A stretch of 64,000 nt of DNA, from contig VWZW01004078.1 of the NCBI GenBank assembly GCA_013397115.1, positions 186,001 to 250,000 of the forward strand. The letters run 5' to 3'. The stretch comes from Edolisoma coerulescens (taxonomy: Eukaryota > Chordata > Aves > Passeriformes > Campephagidae). The notes beneath the pieces were generated by a model. It was not told the DNA's origin. It saw nothing but the letters and a program-made list of their open reading frames with translations, and did not search any database. Shown here piece by piece: positions 48,120 to 61,085 of this stretch; the stretch's first letter is position 1; each line of letters starts with the position of its first letter. Position numbers and translations under genes: made by a program.

Positions 48120-50013
48120 TTAACACTGAAAGGTGTTAGAATAATTTTGCAGAGATGAGCTTTTGGATTCAGTTAGAGGAGAAGTTACATGAAATCTTTT
48201 GTGCATATGTTAATCAAGATGCATCAAGAGGTGCCAGAGGTTAGTCAATTGTGATAGTAAAGCAGGCACTAGAAACTTTTGAACTAGATCAAGCAGGTGG
48301 CAAAATGCTGTCTTTGATCCCCCAGTTTCATGGGTCAGACCCAACCAGCTAGTGGACAGTCACCTAATTTGTATCACCCTAATCCAAAGAGAGCTTTAAA
48401 GGTATATTATTTAAGCCACTAAGGGATTGGAATATCTAAGATTATTCTTTTGAGGTGAAATAATTGATAAAGCCATTTCTATTTGCTTCATAAAGATCAG
48501 TGCTCTTCTGTTTGGACAGTAGAATCTTACTGTACAATCCCAGGTAAAGCCCATTTACCATCCACCTGGCTCAGATGTATGTAGGACACGCAGAAAATAT
48601 CTACACTACAAAAGCTGTTGACCACGCAGAGTGGAAATTGATAATTACGAACAGCCATTTGAATCTCAATCCCTCTCCATTAATGATACAAAGGGAAAAA
48701 TAAAGAAACAAAATATATTGACTTATGAAGGTGTGTGATTGGCTCTCATTTTTGCAAACTTGAGGACCAGATTCACTGATTTACTGTAAGTACTTCAGTT
48801 GCTTTTCTGTACAAAGTAGTCATGAATTTGGTTTAATGGCAAACATTAAACTGAGTTTACAGCTATGTTCTGTTCTCAGAATAGTATAAACCATCTGGAG
48901 AATACTACTGAATGTCACCCACGGAATCAAGTCCACATTCTCAGCTGACTTAATTTTTTCTAGTAATGCCAGTTTATACCATTGTCAATATGTGTAAGAA
49001 TCTTCATTAAGCCATTTTTGCTTAAATCAAATTTTTGCTTAAATGAAGACAAGATGACAAACTACAATAATTATTCAGTTCTAACTATTGTATGAAATAT
49101 GCAACAGAAATACTAAATAAATAACAAATCATCCCAACAAATCTGTATAATAAGGAACAATCCTTTTCTCAGGGCTCCTGCACTGAGTAAGTCTGATGGA
49201 TCATTAATAATTTTATAGAACTATAGAGTAATAGACTATCCTGAGTTGGATGTCTGTAGCCAAAGTGAACTAAAGGGGTTTTAATTAGGACTGAGAATAC
49301 ATCTGTGAGGAAGGTCTACCATTCTTGTATAATATTGAAAGAAAGGACAAAAGTTTAAAAGAGAAAGTTGAAATAAAATGCAGAAAAGATGAGACAGAAG
49401 TTGAGAATAAACCGTATGGTAATATATCCATGCTCACAAAAACAGATGAAGTTTATGCTACATGTTCACCTTAGAGATGGAATAAAGATATTTTCAGGAT
49501 TCTAAAATTATCATTGAAGTCATAATAAGCTGAAAAAAACTCCAACAAATAAATAAAAGGCAAAAACCAAGTCTGTGTTCCCAAGCATGTTTTCTATTCA
49601 CAGAAAGGAAATGAGGAATATGAGGTAACAGAAGATCTTGTTCCATCATCCTATGGATGCTATTGCCAAAGGGTGCTCTTTGATGTAATGTTTTTCCTAG
49701 TAATAGAAACTTTTTTTACATTTTCCATCTTTGGCTTTTTCATGTTATCCAGAGGACAAAGTTTCCAGCCACCACAGCTGTGCTAGGAATTGATAAAATG
49801 CTGCATATTACCTGTGTATGTATGTTTAAAAAAAGTGTTTGTATATGCATAAAATATTCCTAATTCATACATTTATTAATAAGTGTTGTCCATTGTAGTT
49901 TGAAGGATTACTAGATATTTTTAGTCAAATTTCCAAATTCTTTTTTTTCTTCCTTGTTTTCTACTCATAACCACAGTTTTTGTTTTATTTGCACCTGCCA
50001 TTTTTAAAAATAT
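48120..50013. other. AT-rich DNA, no gene recognised
   Basis: AT-rich with short direct repeats, such as TTTTTGCTTAAAT occurring twice near 49014-49043. No gene or element was recognised. Confidence 0.5.
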
Positions 50014-50092
50014 TGTTTGGTTGGGTTTTTTTGGTTTTGGTTTTGGTTTTTGGTTGGGTTTTGGTTTTTTTTTTGGTTTGGTAAAAATCTCT
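50014..50092 (+). repeat. (TTTTGG)n-like G/T low-complexity tract
   Basis: Almost pure G and T for about 80 bases, built from irregular TTTTGG and TTGGG units. Several GG and GGG pairs are regularly spaced, so a weak G-quadruplex on the plus strand is conceivable. It is otherwise a simple repeat. Confidence 0.9.
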
Positions 50093-52700
50093 ATTTGATT
50101 GTAGTTTTGAGGAAAAATTCCACTTTGACTAAAGAGAAATTGTAATCAATAAATTAATTCCGTTTATGTATCTTCCATTGAACAGATTTTTCTCATATTA
50201 TTATGCAGCAGATGAATTGTTTGGTAATTGTCTGGTTCTCACTTTTAGATTAAATGGGTACTTCAGAAGAATCTGGGGATTTTTAGGGAGAACAACAACA
50301 GGAAAAAAAGGCCTATTTCTATAAGAAATATAGAGAAGTATTTGCTTGATTTTTCACAGAAGCAGAAATCAGCACCCATTTTCACCTGATTTTTTTTTTT
50401 TTTACTTAAAAAAACACCAAACCCTAAAACATTCTACTACTGCAAGGAAAGAAAATAGTGGAGAAATATTTCTAAGAAATTTTCATTATACAACTTTCTA
50501 AAATGTTGTTCCTTAAGTCTAATTATCTGTTACTCAAACCAGCAAAATGGCAAACACAGTCAGGATTCATTGTAGTAACCAAAAATTTCAGTCAATAAAC
50601 TCAGGGTGGTAAGTACAGCACCTATAAAATCTTTTAATATACACCGTAAAGATGCTTGTGTATTGTTAGAGTGCCACTCATCTACACATTTTAAATTGTT
50701 TATACACATTAATTCATCTTTGCTGATAAATTTGTTCCTTTTTTCCCCCTGAACTTCCAGTAATATTCTGAAACCTAGAATGTCATAAAGTGACAGCAGA
50801 TTCTTTAAGAAGTAAAGTTCTGCTGCATAGACTGTGACAAGATCTCAAGTTTTTCCTTATAGATCTTCTTGCACAAACGATTAGCTAAGCAATCTATGTT
50901 TTGATTCCCTTTATTTGCATTGCCTTTTAACTCATGAGATATTTTGTTCCTGCACTGCTAATTTTTTCCCCTATAGCACTCTTTCGTTTTAAAAAATATA
51001 TGTTTGAAATTTATTAAAATTTGAAAAATCTGCTGTTCTGTCCTTTATATTGTGATTTAAATTTCTAATACCATATCTGCTCTACTACTGGCCCTCTGTA
51101 TAATACTATGAGTACAGCCACAATCCTAGTTTTCCATTTGGTTATTTAATATGAGCTTAAAATTACTATAGGTGCCTGGGCTACAATTCTGCCTTAGACA
51201 ATCTATCCAATGGCTGTTTCTCTCCCTGCAATCTGCTTGACTAGGTGGGACATCTTCAGCTGGTAACTGTAAAACTGTGGTCCGTGTGGTCTTCAATAAA
51301 GAAATAATCCCTCTACAACAGCAGTTATACTATTGTACCATGGTTACTATGACTCTTAGTCCCAGTATGTCAAATTTAGAAGTTACTTCTTCCAAACATC
51401 CTGTATCCCCAAATTTATTTGCCTGTTGTGGCATCTGATACGTCAAGAATTATAAAAAGTAGCATTCTCTTTTTCTATAAAAGCAATAGTTTTCTGGAAT
51501 ATTGTATGGTCTCCACTGAAGAGTATCATGAGCATTCCTGAGCACTGTAACCCTATTGCTTATGTACACATATCACTAAATGCTTTAAGTTGCTTTTATT
51601 ATTTATTATCATGGTTTTGTTTTTCGGTCTCCAGCCATTTCTCAAACAATTTATATTAAGTTCTTGAGAGTTAGAGTGGGTCACGGACCAGTCCCAATAC
51701 ACAAATTAGGGGAGTCCATACTTTCTCTGGAGTGTATAAAAATTTAATGGTATGGATACTAGCTGTTTGGAGTTAGCTGATGTGACTCAGAGAAAGGGCC
51801 CTGGTGCTTTTAATATATTCATTTAATTCTTTGAGATGTGGTTTTCAATTTATGTGTTACAGAGAATTATGCATAAACCTTCTCTACAAAACTGAAGGAT
51901 TTAATTTGCTGGGAAAACTATTTTTAGTCAGGATTATTGCTCAACAATTTGTCCGACCATTAATTTCACCCTTCATAAATGGTATGTTTACTATTTTCCA
52001 GGGGAGAAAAGGATTTACTAACACCCAAAAGACGTCAATGTTTCTTATATGCCTTATCAGGTACCTATTCTCGGAGAGAAGCTAGTACTGTGATTATCTG
52101 GCAAATTCATGGATTACAGAAAATCCCTTGGAGGAAGTTGTGTGCATGACTGTAGCCTCAGGAGAAAGTAAGGGCATAAGAATAAACCTGTCCTCTGACT
52201 AGCATCTACTTTACAGAAGGCAAGCCTGAGGACAGTCCATTTTTTGGGACTGCATCCTAGATGAAAGAGCAATCCCAAAATAAGACACACTCTATCTAGT
52301 TAACTTTTCAGCTGAACTGAATAGAAAAAGGTCCCTGGGTCAGAACTAAAATAAAGGCAGTCAAGCACATTCAATTTCCCCCTCACGCACACCCCTTATA
52401 GTTTTGTCTTTGAACATAATCACCCTATTAAGATTTGAAAAGCAGTTCACATCAGGAAGTCTTCACGCATGTTATGGTGTTGGTCTAATGCCAAAAACGG
52501 TTTCAAAACTCATGGTCATAAGCAGGAGTACTGCCCACTTCTGTAAGGTCCAGGATCCTTAGTCCAGATTCATGATATAAGAGAGGCTGAGAAGTGCTAT
52601 AATGCTAAACTTACAGATTTTACCTCATCAGTGCAAAGCATTATTCTGGAAAAGATGTATGCAATGAGCTGTTGTTAGTGTTATTGTTGTTGCCGTTATT
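50093..52700. other. AT-rich DNA, no gene recognised
   Basis: A run of 14 T lies near 50390-50403. No gene or element was recognised, and the open frames are short. Confidence 0.5.
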
Positions 52701-52745
52701 AATATTGATATGGATATTATTATTAATAATATCCATATCAGTATT
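52701..52745. repeat. 45-nt near-perfect palindrome
   Basis: AATATTGATATGGATATTAT (52701-52720) pairs with ATAATATCCATATCAGTATT (52726-52745) with a single mismatch, and the five central bases TATTA leave essentially no loop. It lies next to a GTT-rich stretch (52671-52700). Such palindromes can extrude cruciforms and are slippage-prone. Confidence 0.9.
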
Positions 52746-53179
52746 TTTTTGGTATGGAAAAATCTATTATTTAAATGAGTTTTAATTCTGTAATTCTAGC
52801 TTTTTTGTTTCTCTTTGCTGCCCTCTGGACAGTTGGACCCAAATTTTTCGAAGCATTTGTATAGATGGACTTTGGATATGCTATTCTAATGAAATATTTG
52901 GCATTAGTACCTATGGGTTCTGCTACACAGATATATGGGAAGGACACAGAATATGAAGAAGAGCTAAGCAGGAAAAGGAATAGTGGGATCATGGATGCTT
53001 AAAACTTCATCAGCTCATGCAGATCAGCTACAGAAGCTTCTCACTGACTAGTTCCAGTGATTTAGTACGAAAAGTCCTATGAAGTTTCTCTCATGCTCAC
53101 TGTCCTGGGGACCTGCCCAGAAATTTGCCTGGCTCATCAATTTTTGTGGATTTGAGTCTAATTTTCTTTCTTAAAATTC
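52746..53179. other. AT-rich DNA, no gene recognised
   Basis: No gene or element was recognised. Confidence 0.5.
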
Positions 53180-53410
53180 AGTACTCATGTACCATTGTGC
53201 TAAGTAAACTCATTAATTATTTCTCTAGATTCTACTAGTTCATTGTGGCTGTTCCACATTTCACTATCTTTCTCAATTTTTCAATCAATTCCTCTCTATT
53301 TGCAAGTAGGTCAAGGATGGCTTCTCCTCTGGTTGGTGCATGATTGGCTGTCTTCGGTTACTAAGAGATAATTCCTCTGTAAATGGTGTTTTGTGATTCT
53401 GAGTACCTTG
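53180..53410 (-). mobile_element. Possible ancient LINE-derived fragment
   Basis: The stretch around AAGTAGGTCAAGGATGGC and TTCTCCTCTGGTTGGTGC resembles a conserved antisense block I associate with old CR1/L3-type LINEs of amniotes. The resemblance is short and from recognition only, and no frame is open. It could be chance. Confidence 0.25.
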
Positions 53411-55159
53411 AGATTTTGTCCAGGAAATTTTCATTCCTGCAAGTCTCTAGTCATGTACCATCTATCATTTCTTCTTTGTTTTTAATTCCTTGCAACTTTA
53501 CCTAAAAACTGAATCATTTGTTAACGAGGATTTCCGTAGTTCTCTCATATGTAGGCCTGCAGTTTTCAAATGGCTTAGAGGAATTATGCACTTATTTTTG
53601 CTTTTATTTGTTTTGGGTTGGTTTTTTGATTTCTTTTTCTTTTAGTATGGAGTAAATTAGATCTACCCAATAATGCTGGGCTATTTAAAATCCTAATAAG
53701 AATTCTGATTCCAGCTAACTTTATGTACACAATTGTCTCTACACATTGGAATTCTAGTTGTGAGAATCATCTTTCATAGGCATGCTTTCAATGAAGCACA
53801 CTATGTTATTGTAATACCATAATTTAATACTATTTCTGTGTCTTCCTTTTATCTTCTCTGTTCTGTTTTTGAAATTACCAGAGAATGTAGTTTGTTATTT
53901 ACTCATTTTTTCCCCATATTTTTTTTACCATGTACTCTGTATAAAATTCAGTGTTTTATTAGCAACAGTTTGGATTCTCAGTATGTACCAGATGGAGTTA
54001 AAAGGAAGATATTTTTCCCTCTTCTAACTGCTAACAGTAGTTTAACACTTTTCTGAAGAAATGTACCAATTCTGAACTTAGGTTAACTAGTCATATGTCA
54101 AAATATGGTAAGTCTCAGCTCAGACTACTGCAACATGCAAGACTTGCAGCTGTTATCATTAATAATACAGAGCATGGAGACAATTGTAATATCTGTTGAA
54201 ATCCTCAGTATCATAGAAATTATGATCAGCAAATCTTTGACATGATTATTTCATCAGTCTGTAGTTTGTGAATACTAATAAGATGTACTTTTGACACAGG
54301 CATCATGTCTGAACTAAAAAGCCATTACGGAAATTATAATATAAATAAAATGTGGAATGAAAGGCTAATAACGAGTGTGCCAGATGTTATACTCTGAATG
54401 CTTAGAATATTTATGGACTATTCCAGTCAGGTGGTGGATGCTCTGGACACATGGAACATTTGAGAAATACAACATTGGAATATACTGAATAATACAGTAT
54501 GATACAGATGTTTTCTAGGGGATGGTAGTTACTGCATTCCTGACTAAGCACTGGAAAGAAAATTGGAATTTCAGTCATGTGGAAAAGGGGACTTGGTGCA
54601 AATTCTACTACTGGTTAAATAGCATTCATATTTTCACTGATGACTGGAAAATACTACTGGTTTCATCTGATTCAAAACCAGAGAAGGACAGGAAGAAAAC
54701 AATCAACAGAGACAGCCAAGCACTTTCAAGCACCTATTAACTAAATTATGGAAATTATCTGCCAATATTTTACATGTAAATCATATTCTTAAATATATGC
54801 AAAACCTATTTATTGCTTTAGTGTATACTTCTTTCTGCTTTTGGTTTGTCCCAAACAATGTCTGTGTTATTTGGGAAGTTGTCTGGTCACGGATTAACTC
54901 TGAGAAGCAGACAATGTATCTGTATGTTATAACAAATAGTAGGTTATAGGAAGTAAGAAGTGCAGCTGTAAGAGGACTAAATTTTTGTGCCTAGACGAAA
55001 AGCACTTATTTCATCAAGAAGAATCATGGCCAAACCCTGAGATCCAACTTTAGGTACTCCAGTGAGATCATGAAGAAATGAGAGGGACAAGTGACTTTGA
55101 TATTTATCAATTCTTCATTATTTTTTCTCAAATCCTGGAACTCATTAATCTAAACTGAA
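53411..55159. other. AT-rich DNA, no gene recognised
   Basis: No gene or element was recognised. Confidence 0.5.
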
Positions 55160-56130
55160 CATCATTGGCTACTTTTAAGCATTGCACTGCTCCCTGCTGA
55201 ACTGCATGAAGTTCCCATCAGCCCATTTCTCCAGCCTGTTGGGATCCCTCTGGATAGTTGGATGACCATCAGTGACTCCTCCCAGTTTGGTGTCATTAGC
55301 AAAGTTGTTGAGGGTGAACTCTGCCCCATCATCCAGATCACTAAGGATGTTAAGCAGGACTGGACCAAATACTGACCCCTGGGGTACACTGCTAGTCACT
55401 GGTCTCTGACTTGCCTCTGTGTCACTGATCACAACCCTCTGGGTCTGTCCATTCATCCAGTTTTCAGTGTACCTCACTATCTACTTATACAGCCCATACT
55501 TCATCATCTTGTCTATAAGTATTAAAGGAGACAGGTCTTGCTGAAATTGGAGTAAATTATATCTCCTGCTCTACCCTCATCTGCCAGGACAGTCATTTCA
55601 CTATAGAAGCTTAGTAAGTTTGTCAAGTGTGTGTTCCCCTTGGTGAAACCTTGCTGACCATTCCTGATGACTGTCTTCTTTACATGGCTGAAAATGGGGT
55701 TTAGATATAGTTTAGCTCCTTAAAGCCCTTCAGAGGGACTGAGGTGAGGCTGACCAGTCCGTAGCTCCTGGATCCTCCTTCTTGCCGTGTCTGAAAACAG
55801 GAATAACATTTACTTTCCTTTCAATGACATCAGCAAGCTCTCTCAGCAATTGTGGATGTATCCCCTCATGGACTATGGATTTATGTGTGTCTGATTTGCT
55901 TAAGTATTCTCGGACATGATTCTTTTCCACCAACTGTACATCTTTTCTCCAGATTATTCCCCTTGTTTCTGGTACCTGGGATTGCCAAAGGCTGGGTGTT
56001 ATAGTAGATTCTAGACTTTCTAGGTAAAGAAGGCATTCAGCACTTCTGCATTTTCTGTGTCCTGTGAACCAGCTCTCTTGTCTCATTCAACAGTGGTTAT
56101 GCTTGTGTGTTTGTATCCTCTCTGTTTTTG
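55160..56130 (-). mobile_element. CR1 LINE reverse-transcriptase region, antisense, missing its 3' end
   Basis: On the minus strand, frames at 55162-55477 and 55730-56086 resemble CR1 ORF2. The one starting at 55477 holds a RYTENWMNGQTQRVV segment, then VPQGS, then a NFANDTKLGG segment. That last segment is the catalytic FADD motif with the first Asp changed to Asn, so the enzyme would be dead even without the frameshifts. The plus strand shows CCAGCCTGTTGGGATCC, GTTTGGTGTCATTAGCAAAG and AAACCTTGCTGACCATTCC in order. It lacks the C-terminal part and 3' untranslated region on its left side. Confidence 0.88.
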
Positions 56131-59100
56131 TATAAGCAGATTGAGAAGGAATGAAAACTTCAGAGTTATTTTCAGCCAAAAAGTCTCATGCTGGAACGCA
56201 TAAAAATAAGGAGGCAATCACCAAGGAGATGTAGCTTTCCTAAGTGTCCTGTGTTAGCCAGTGAAATACAAAAGACAACTTCTAGTCTATCAAAGAATTT
56301 TCAGGGAAAAAAGCATGGAAAATTATTTTAATGAAGAAGAATGGCCAAATGATATCATTGTGTCTGTTGTAAAAGTTAGATAGAATGAGTTTGGGGTCAA
56401 AAATTAAATTTTTTCTGGATCCTGTAGTGAATTTGGTGTGGGATGAGGGATGTCTGGAAGAAATAATATCCTCCACTATCAGGGAGTTCTAGAGTGCTCT
56501 CAGAATGTGAAAACTAGCTGAGATTTCCCTAGGAATCATGCTCCAGAGGGAAGTTCTGACCGGTAATTCTCTGATAAAGACAAACAAATACCGCTCTATC
56601 TAGAAAACAAGGCTGTCTGTCATACAATAATAGTTTGGAGTGAATGCCTAAACTCCAAGAGTTCCAATGGGGTGTATCACAGTCATTAAATGAACACTGA
56701 GGGAAACTAATCTCAGAGCTGCTCATTAGCTAAAAGTCCTGAGAAGCAGACTGCTGTTTCCCAAAGTCATTGAGGAAACTAAGTCTCATTCAACAGAGAA
56801 AAAAATAATCCAAAATCCTGAACGCCTTTGTGAATCTTGGCCTGAGGCAAAATTGGTTTAAACTATCTCTTTTATTCAGGCTGTGAAAGGTTTTGAAATG
56901 GACTTATATTACTCTGGAGAAAGGTGCCAACCATCCATTTATAAGGTATCCTAATATGATGCTTTTTCAAGCCCATTTCTCACAAATAGTTCAATATGCA
57001 TGAAACTATAAAATGATATTTCAGACCAAGAGAAGTAAAGACAATTTTCTAGCAGGGGTGATGGGCTTGGGGGTTCAGACGTGCACCTGAGAGGTGAAAT
57101 ATCTAGTTCAAAAACTTAAAAAAAAAAATAAAAATAGTGTTTTCTAAATACAAGACTATGTTTTATGTAAAAGGTTAAATTGAAAAGGCATTGTAAGATT
57201 TTGTTTTGGATGGTTTTCTTTAAAGAAAATGTCTTACAAACCCAGGTCTTATCAGAAAGAAATAAGAACCAAATTTCTAGTGCATCTTTAGATACACTCA
57301 ATAAATTCCATAGCTGTTTCTCTCTTAAAAATGGGGGTGGAAATGGAAGTTTAATATATTCATGTAAGCCAATATAATAGTTTTAAAACTTACCAAATAT
57401 TTGGAATAATTACAGCTGTATTCTGCAGCAAATAAGTAGTTGGCCAAAATGCAAAGTTTTAGCTCTTTTTTCATCCATTGAAATGACGTAGCTAGTGAAG
57501 TAACAGTACCGATTTTTCTAAGCCAAGTACTGATTTTTCTAAGCCAAGGAAGATACTGCCTGTCTGTTAGGGTTTGCAATTAAGATTTTATTTGATAAAA
57601 AGTTGATGACTTTGAGGTCCATTAGGATTTCTTTTGATTTGCCAAATCATTTGGTGCAGATTGTTCCAGAGCCAGTAGATGATATGATACAGTTTTGTCA
57701 TTATTAGTCTGAGCTATACTTGAAACAGTGACCTAGAGGTAAAAAGTGTCCATCTTGTATGTCCAATCTCCTCAATGAAACAGCTCCCTCAGGGTTCATA
57801 CTTAGCAATAACAACAGTTACACTGAGCAGAAAAACTGCAGATAATTTTTTTTGTCTCTCTCTTAGGTGGATTTGTTGCCACCAGCTTTCATATTCATGT
57901 CTTACAGTCCTTTGGGTAATAGGGCTTGGATAGGAAGGTCATGCTCAGAAAAAAATAACAAGTTTCTGGGGATTTTTTTTTTTTAACTTCATATTAAGGG
58001 GCTTTTGGTGACAATAACAGATTTTAAAGCATAATACCAAAGCTAAAAATTCTTTATGTCCACAATTCTGAAGTAATTGGGCACAAAGTGGTATGCTAGC
58101 AGTTAAAATGCTGCAAGGTTTGAGACTTGTATAAGGCAAATCTCAAGATATTTTCCCTCCATAACAATTTAATCTAGAGGTCATTTCTCTATACCATTGA
58201 AATATTTTTTTTAAATCTAAAAGTGGGCAAAGCAGCTGTAAACAGCTGAAAACTGACTCTGTAGTCAGACAGTTACCTTGCAATTCAAGTTACAGGATTT
58301 ATGAATGGATTTTGCTGTATGAAGAGATGATGTGAAGGGTACCCACGTTGCCTTCTGTGAGAGCATTCATTTAGACTACATATGGATGAATATTAAGAGA
58401 AACAAAGAATGACATCCATGTAGCCGGACCTGCTTGAATTTTGAGGAATGGGCACAACTACATCAATGTGACTATCCAGCCTACACTTACATTAATACTT
58501 TGTGTACCATAAAAGCTTATGATGTAGAATAATTGACAGAATACTCTATTTCTCAGCACCATATAGGGGCACCTGGACTATGGACAGGTGCTCTGGCCAT
58601 ATGTGTTAATTCAAACTCCACACAGGTTTATTAATGAAGAATTAATCCAAACTCCACATGAAACAGAAGTTCTTCAGCATGGGTTGCCATGTGACAGAGC
58701 AGAATACAAGTGTAAATTAACTCAGAGATATTGTATACATTAGGGCACTGAGAACTGAGAACTTGGATATTCCGATGCTGAGCAATATCCAGCAATGTAC
58801 ACTAGGCCTGGTTCTTTTGCTAGCTTTAATACTTGTATGACAAATGTACTATGATTTTTGATAGTCATTTTATTTTGTCTCTTTCTTTCCTGTAGTTCTT
58901 TAAATATCCTGGTGGATATTTATTATTAACCCCTGCACATATATGTTTTAATAAATAATATTATTATCTTGTCTGGGGTTTGTGGGTTTTTCCTATGTAT
59001 GTCTGACTAAATAGGTGTCCTGAGGGCATCCTTTAAAGTAAACTATAGAAAAAACAGGTTTTTAAGACTGGAGACAAAAAAAGTCCAAATATTTCAGCTA

Positions 59101-59321
59101 TCTTAAAGGTGATTATTAAAGCAAGTTAACAGCAATTTTAAATTGGTATCTAGATGTTTCCATTTACATTACACAAATTTCATGGGCACTTAAAAGTAGA
59201 AAGTTGTACTCTAAGGTCTGCTACAGTTTCTATTAGTCTAGGGTATTTTTATTAATAGTGTGAGAAGATACTGAAACTGGCAATTTAGCATTTTAGGTAA
59301 AAATTAGAACATAGAAATTAA
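56131..59321. other. AT-rich DNA, no gene recognised
   Basis: No gene or element was recognised apart from the small tandem duplication at 57506-57547. Confidence 0.5.
57506..57547 (+). repeat. Two-copy 21-bp tandem repeat
   Basis: GTACCGATTTTTCTAAGCCAA is followed directly by GTACTGATTTTTCTAAGCCAA, differing at one base. The near identity indicates a recent duplication. The copy number may vary between individuals. Confidence 0.93.
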
Positions 59322-59390
59322 AGATGCAATTGCCTAAATATAATTTTGGTATCATTTGATAGGGTGTTTGAGATATTTACCTGGTGTACG
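59322..59390 (+). repeat. Copy 3 of the unnamed dispersed repeat
   Basis: GATGCAATTGCCTAAA at the left edge matches the cores at 2631 and 3124. ATCATTTGATAGG and TTGAGATA follow at similar spacing. Divergence is high outside the core. Confidence 0.4.
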
Positions 59391-60285
59391 CAGGTATGAG
59401 ACAATATCTATAGAAATTCATGCCTGCCTTTCTGCTTTTAGAGAGACTGCTAGAGAACAGGTGACAATCCTAGATCATCTGTAAAATGGTCCTAAATTTA
59501 GGTGACTTAATAGACCACAAATAAACATTAGTAATTATCTACATTTGGTTTCACCTAACAAGGTTTAATCTTTCTTTTGAATCTAATATAAATATTCTGA
59601 AACAGAATCCTCTTTCTAGTTTAATTGAATAATTTGTTTATGTTTGAGTGACATTTTCTTGCTGCAAAGCAAATGCTCTGAATTTGGGATTTTTCCATAT
59701 TTTTGTCATTAACCAGTTTGACTGTTTCTAATTATGTTTTCCTTGCTGTTTGTGTATGTCATTTTGCAAACAAACACAAAGAAACCCCATATAGTTTTGC
59801 ATTCAGCTCACAGAGGTATAATCTGTTCCCGTTGCTGGAGGAAATCCTCAGTGATGTGTTGCCAATATTTTAACAAAAGTCTCTCACAAATCATTCTCCC
59901 CTTAAGCCCGTATTAAATCCGTACATGAGGAGTATGTGTACTCCAGAGAGGAATGGCAATAGACTCATTTGGTTCCAGTTTAATGTGAAAATGCATTCTC
60001 ATAAACGTAACCAAGAATTATAGGATCTTATTTGGCTAACAGACTGGTATGAAGCTCCTGGAAATATCTAGACTATGTTCCTTAGTAAAAAACATACTGA
60101 TGAAAAACCTGTGTGCAAATAGATTTACTAGGACAGCACTGTGCTTTGAAACAGCGTGTGAGCAATACTGTTAGTCATTATCTATTGAGGTGTAATACAT
60201 GGTAAGGTGTTTGTTTCCCCTCACTATGGTATCTTTCATTTGATAAACTCCTAAGAGTTCCCAAATTAAAAATGTTGCAGATACG

Positions 60286-60287
<2 letters not shown>
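59391..60287. other. AT-rich DNA, no gene recognised
   Basis: No gene or element was recognised. Confidence 0.5.

Positions 60288-60346
<59 letters not shown>
60288..60346 (+). repeat. (AC)n microsatellite, about 29 units
   Basis: An alternating A/C tract with one interruption, a G at 60320. A long, nearly pure dinucleotide tract of this kind is likely to vary in length. Confidence 0.97.
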
Positions 60347-60351
<5 letters not shown>

Positions 60352-60431
60352 CCTGACTACAAAATTTTGTATATTCTGAAAAAAGTTTCTTCCTTCTCAA
60401 ATTGCATTATGACACCCTTATAATACCATTG

Positions 60432-60478
60432 GTATGTATGTGTGTGTGTGTGTATGTGTGTGTCTGTGTGTGTTTGTA
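60432..60478 (+). repeat. (TG)n microsatellite, interrupted
   Basis: An alternating T/G tract with several interruptions (TA, TC, TT). It lies 85 bases after the (AC)n tract and is its reverse complement in type, so the two could pair. Confidence 0.95.
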
Positions 60479-61085
60479 TTTCCCAGGGCAATTACAAGGG
60501 CTTAGGAAAGCACTATTGTATGGGGATTATCTTTAAGAGTTTTCAGAGAACAGGAATAACAGTGCTATATTCCTAAGGATCTTCCCACAAATAAGTGATA
60601 TAGGAAGAATGCAAACACTCTGCATAGGTCTTCTTCTGACAGTGGCTGAGAAACTCTTATGAGAGCCATAACCTTTAGGCTACCATAAATTTGAGGAAAG
60701 AAATCTGTTGTTCTGTGCTGTTAGAACTGTTTTGCATTACATGGATAAATGAATTATTTATCGGATGAAAACAGAGGGATGCAACAGAAGCAACTGTGAC
60801 ATATCCTGTTCTCCTGTGCTCTAGTAGCAGTATTGTGTGATTTAAAATGGTGGCACAGGCTTAATTTTTCTCTAAGGCCATGAAGCATACATCTCCTCAA
60901 TAGTGGTTTTAATCTAGTATTTTCATGAAATACTATATTAATTTTGCTGAATTTTGAATAGAAAAGGTATTTAATAAAACTATCCATACCCTAACCATGA
61001 ATATCTCCAACAATTTAACTTAAATTATCCTTACTCTTTCTCATCAATAGGTACATAAAAATGTCATGGAAAGAGAATCACTTGT
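60479..61085. other. AT-rich DNA, no gene recognised
   Basis: No gene or element was recognised. Confidence 0.5.

Noticed and set aside
60288..60346. (AC)n tract as a possible CRISPR-like or regulatory array
   Set aside because: It is a plain dinucleotide microsatellite with one interruption, without spacers.
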